A stretch of DNA of 64,000 nt from Brassica napus. Its lineage: Eukaryota > Streptophyta > Magnoliopsida > Brassicales > Brassicaceae. The DNA lies in assembly GCF_020379485.1 (NCBI RefSeq), contig NC_063445.1:56941422-57005421 (forward strand). Reading direction: 5' to 3'. Shown here one piece after another: positions 62,831 to 64,000 of this stretch (its first letter is position 1; each line of letters begins with the position of its first letter). The translations under genes were made by a program, and so were the position numbers. The notes beneath the pieces were generated by a model. The model was not told the DNA's origin and searched no databases. It was given only the letters and a program-made list of their open reading frames with translations.

Positions 62831-64000
62831 CTTAAAAGTCGTGTGGTCTTGTCTACTCAAGTGGAATCCAAGCTTGTCTTTGTAGAGGAATGATCTATAA
62901 TAGTTTTGTTTGTGGTCTGTTTTGTGAATTGCATGTCTACTCTTTTAGTTGTGAATTTTTTGTAAAATCAGTAATAATGTTTTCCAAGATGTATTAAATG
63001 TGATAACAATGTGTTTACACATTTACAAATCAATGAAATAATAGACTTCAGTAGCCTTTTTCTTATCTTTGGATCTCTCATATGCAATAATAAACTCCAA
63101 TGGCCTTTTTCTCATCTTAATAAACAAGAATGTTGGTAGCTTTATATTGATACAACATTTTAAGAAGTATTTTAACCCTTCTTCCAACTCATAACAATAG
63201 TCATCATTATTGTCTATAACAATAATACTTAAGAGATGGAAACAAACAATAGTAACTAGTCAAAGCATATCATATTTTATTATAAGTTTGCGTTGAAAAA
63301 CTTAGTCAAATTTAGTAAAACTAAGGGAGAGAACATATTTTGTAAATATGAGTTTTACATATCTTGAAGTTACTTATCACTCTTAAAAATACAAGTTATT
63401 CAAAAACTAACGTAGAAGACTTAAAAACTAGCGGAGAAGACGCGGACGACTTCAATCTAAGTTGTCCAGACGACTAAACTATACGTCGTCTGGTCAACAC
63501 AGAGGTTATTTTTGCAATTGACTTTGAAATCTGTTATTTCGGACGACTGAAAAATAAGTCGTCTACTATTGTTTGGCTAAAAAAAAAACTCCAAAAAAGC
63601 TAGACGACTTACATTTCAGTCGTCATAGGTTAGTTTTGCATTTGACTGGATAATTTCAGAAGTTTGACTTTTCTGGACGACTTACATTTCAGTCGTCTAG
63701 TGAAAATTAAAATAATAATATTTTTTTAAAAGTAGACGACTTACAGTTAAGTCGTCATAGGTTAGTTTTGCAATTGAAAAAAAAACTTCAAGATTTAATT
63801 ATATACAGACGACTTATAATTCAGTCGTCCACGAGACGACTGAAATGTAAGTCGTCCAGGATTTACGAGGTTTGACCAGAATCTCAGAAAAAAATCCTGG
63901 ACGACTTACAAGTAAGTCATCTAGTGGACGACTGAAGTATAAGTCGTCTGTGTATAATTAAATTTTGAAGTTTTTTTTTTCAATTGCAAAACTAACCTAT

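Larger units (their letters stand above)
60634..64000. repeat. GACGACTT/AAGTCGTC inverted-motif repeat domain (possible undescribed element)
   Basis: Dozens of GACGACTTACA and AAGTCGTCTGG words occur in both orientations, many as head-to-head pairs of the form GACGACTT-N6-AAGTCGTC. Examples are near 61428, 61522, 63675 and 63830. The left edge has GCAAAACTAACC (60700); the same word recurs inverted at 63628 and 63750 and direct at 63985. This looks like terminal or subterminal zones of a DNA element that continues past the window. No transposase is visible. Confidence 0.6.

Noticed and set aside
60780..63960. Regular short repeats considered as a CRISPR-like array
   Set aside because: Spacing is irregular, motifs occur in both orientations, and the genome is a plant nuclear one.

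Overview
This is a plant nuclear window, almost certainly from a Brassica species or a very close Brassicaceae relative. The genes have GT-AG introns, long AT-rich intergenic DNA and many transposable elements. The order of recognisable genes is CDKC;2-like kinase (+), mitochondrial-type carrier (-), annexin (+), FLZ zinc-finger protein (-), and FLC/MAF-type MADS genes (+). From memory this matches Arabidopsis At5g64960, At5g64970, At5g65020, At5g65040 and the MAF cluster starting at At5g65050. I see no counterpart of the genes between At5g64970 and At5g65020, or of At5g65030, so the interval looks fractionated, as expected of one Brassica subgenome.

Layout. 1-5602: a decayed Ty1/copia element, with the end of its 5' LTR at the window edge. 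5603-7560: repeat-derived DNA. 7650-10088: an intact 11-exon CDKC gene. 10766-12747: a carrier gene broken by several frameshifts. 13094-19905: two hAT-like elements, a tRNA-Arg relic, and a copia element nested in a MITE. 20883-23396: an annexin gene whose second intron holds an 833-bp Helitron. 23645-27950: a candidate larger Helitron. 30063-30541: an FLZ gene. 31102-35339: a SINE, a truncated LINE and a second copy of one hAT-like family, each with target-site duplications. 36206-39999: an intact 7-exon MAF/FLC-like gene. 46901-55262: a tandem partial MAF copy that lacks the MADS-box exon. Its fourth exon is split by a full-length LINE and its last intron holds a second LINE. 55704-59725: a copia element with near-complete LTRs, an internally deleted polyprotein and a minisatellite. 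About 60634 to the window end: an unusual repeat domain built on GACGACTT/AAGTCGTC inverted motifs, containing a promoter-like block with a short spliced reading frame and a 585-bp segmental repeat.

The functional genes are not an operon; they are separate syntenic loci. The intact MAF gene is probably a flowering-time repressor of the FLC clade. The second copy is a decayed tandem duplicate whose remaining exons keep compatible splice phases with the first exon of the upstream gene. No single novel system is proven. The strongest candidates for follow-up are the exon-1-less MAF copy with its LINE insertions and the GACGACTT repeat domain.
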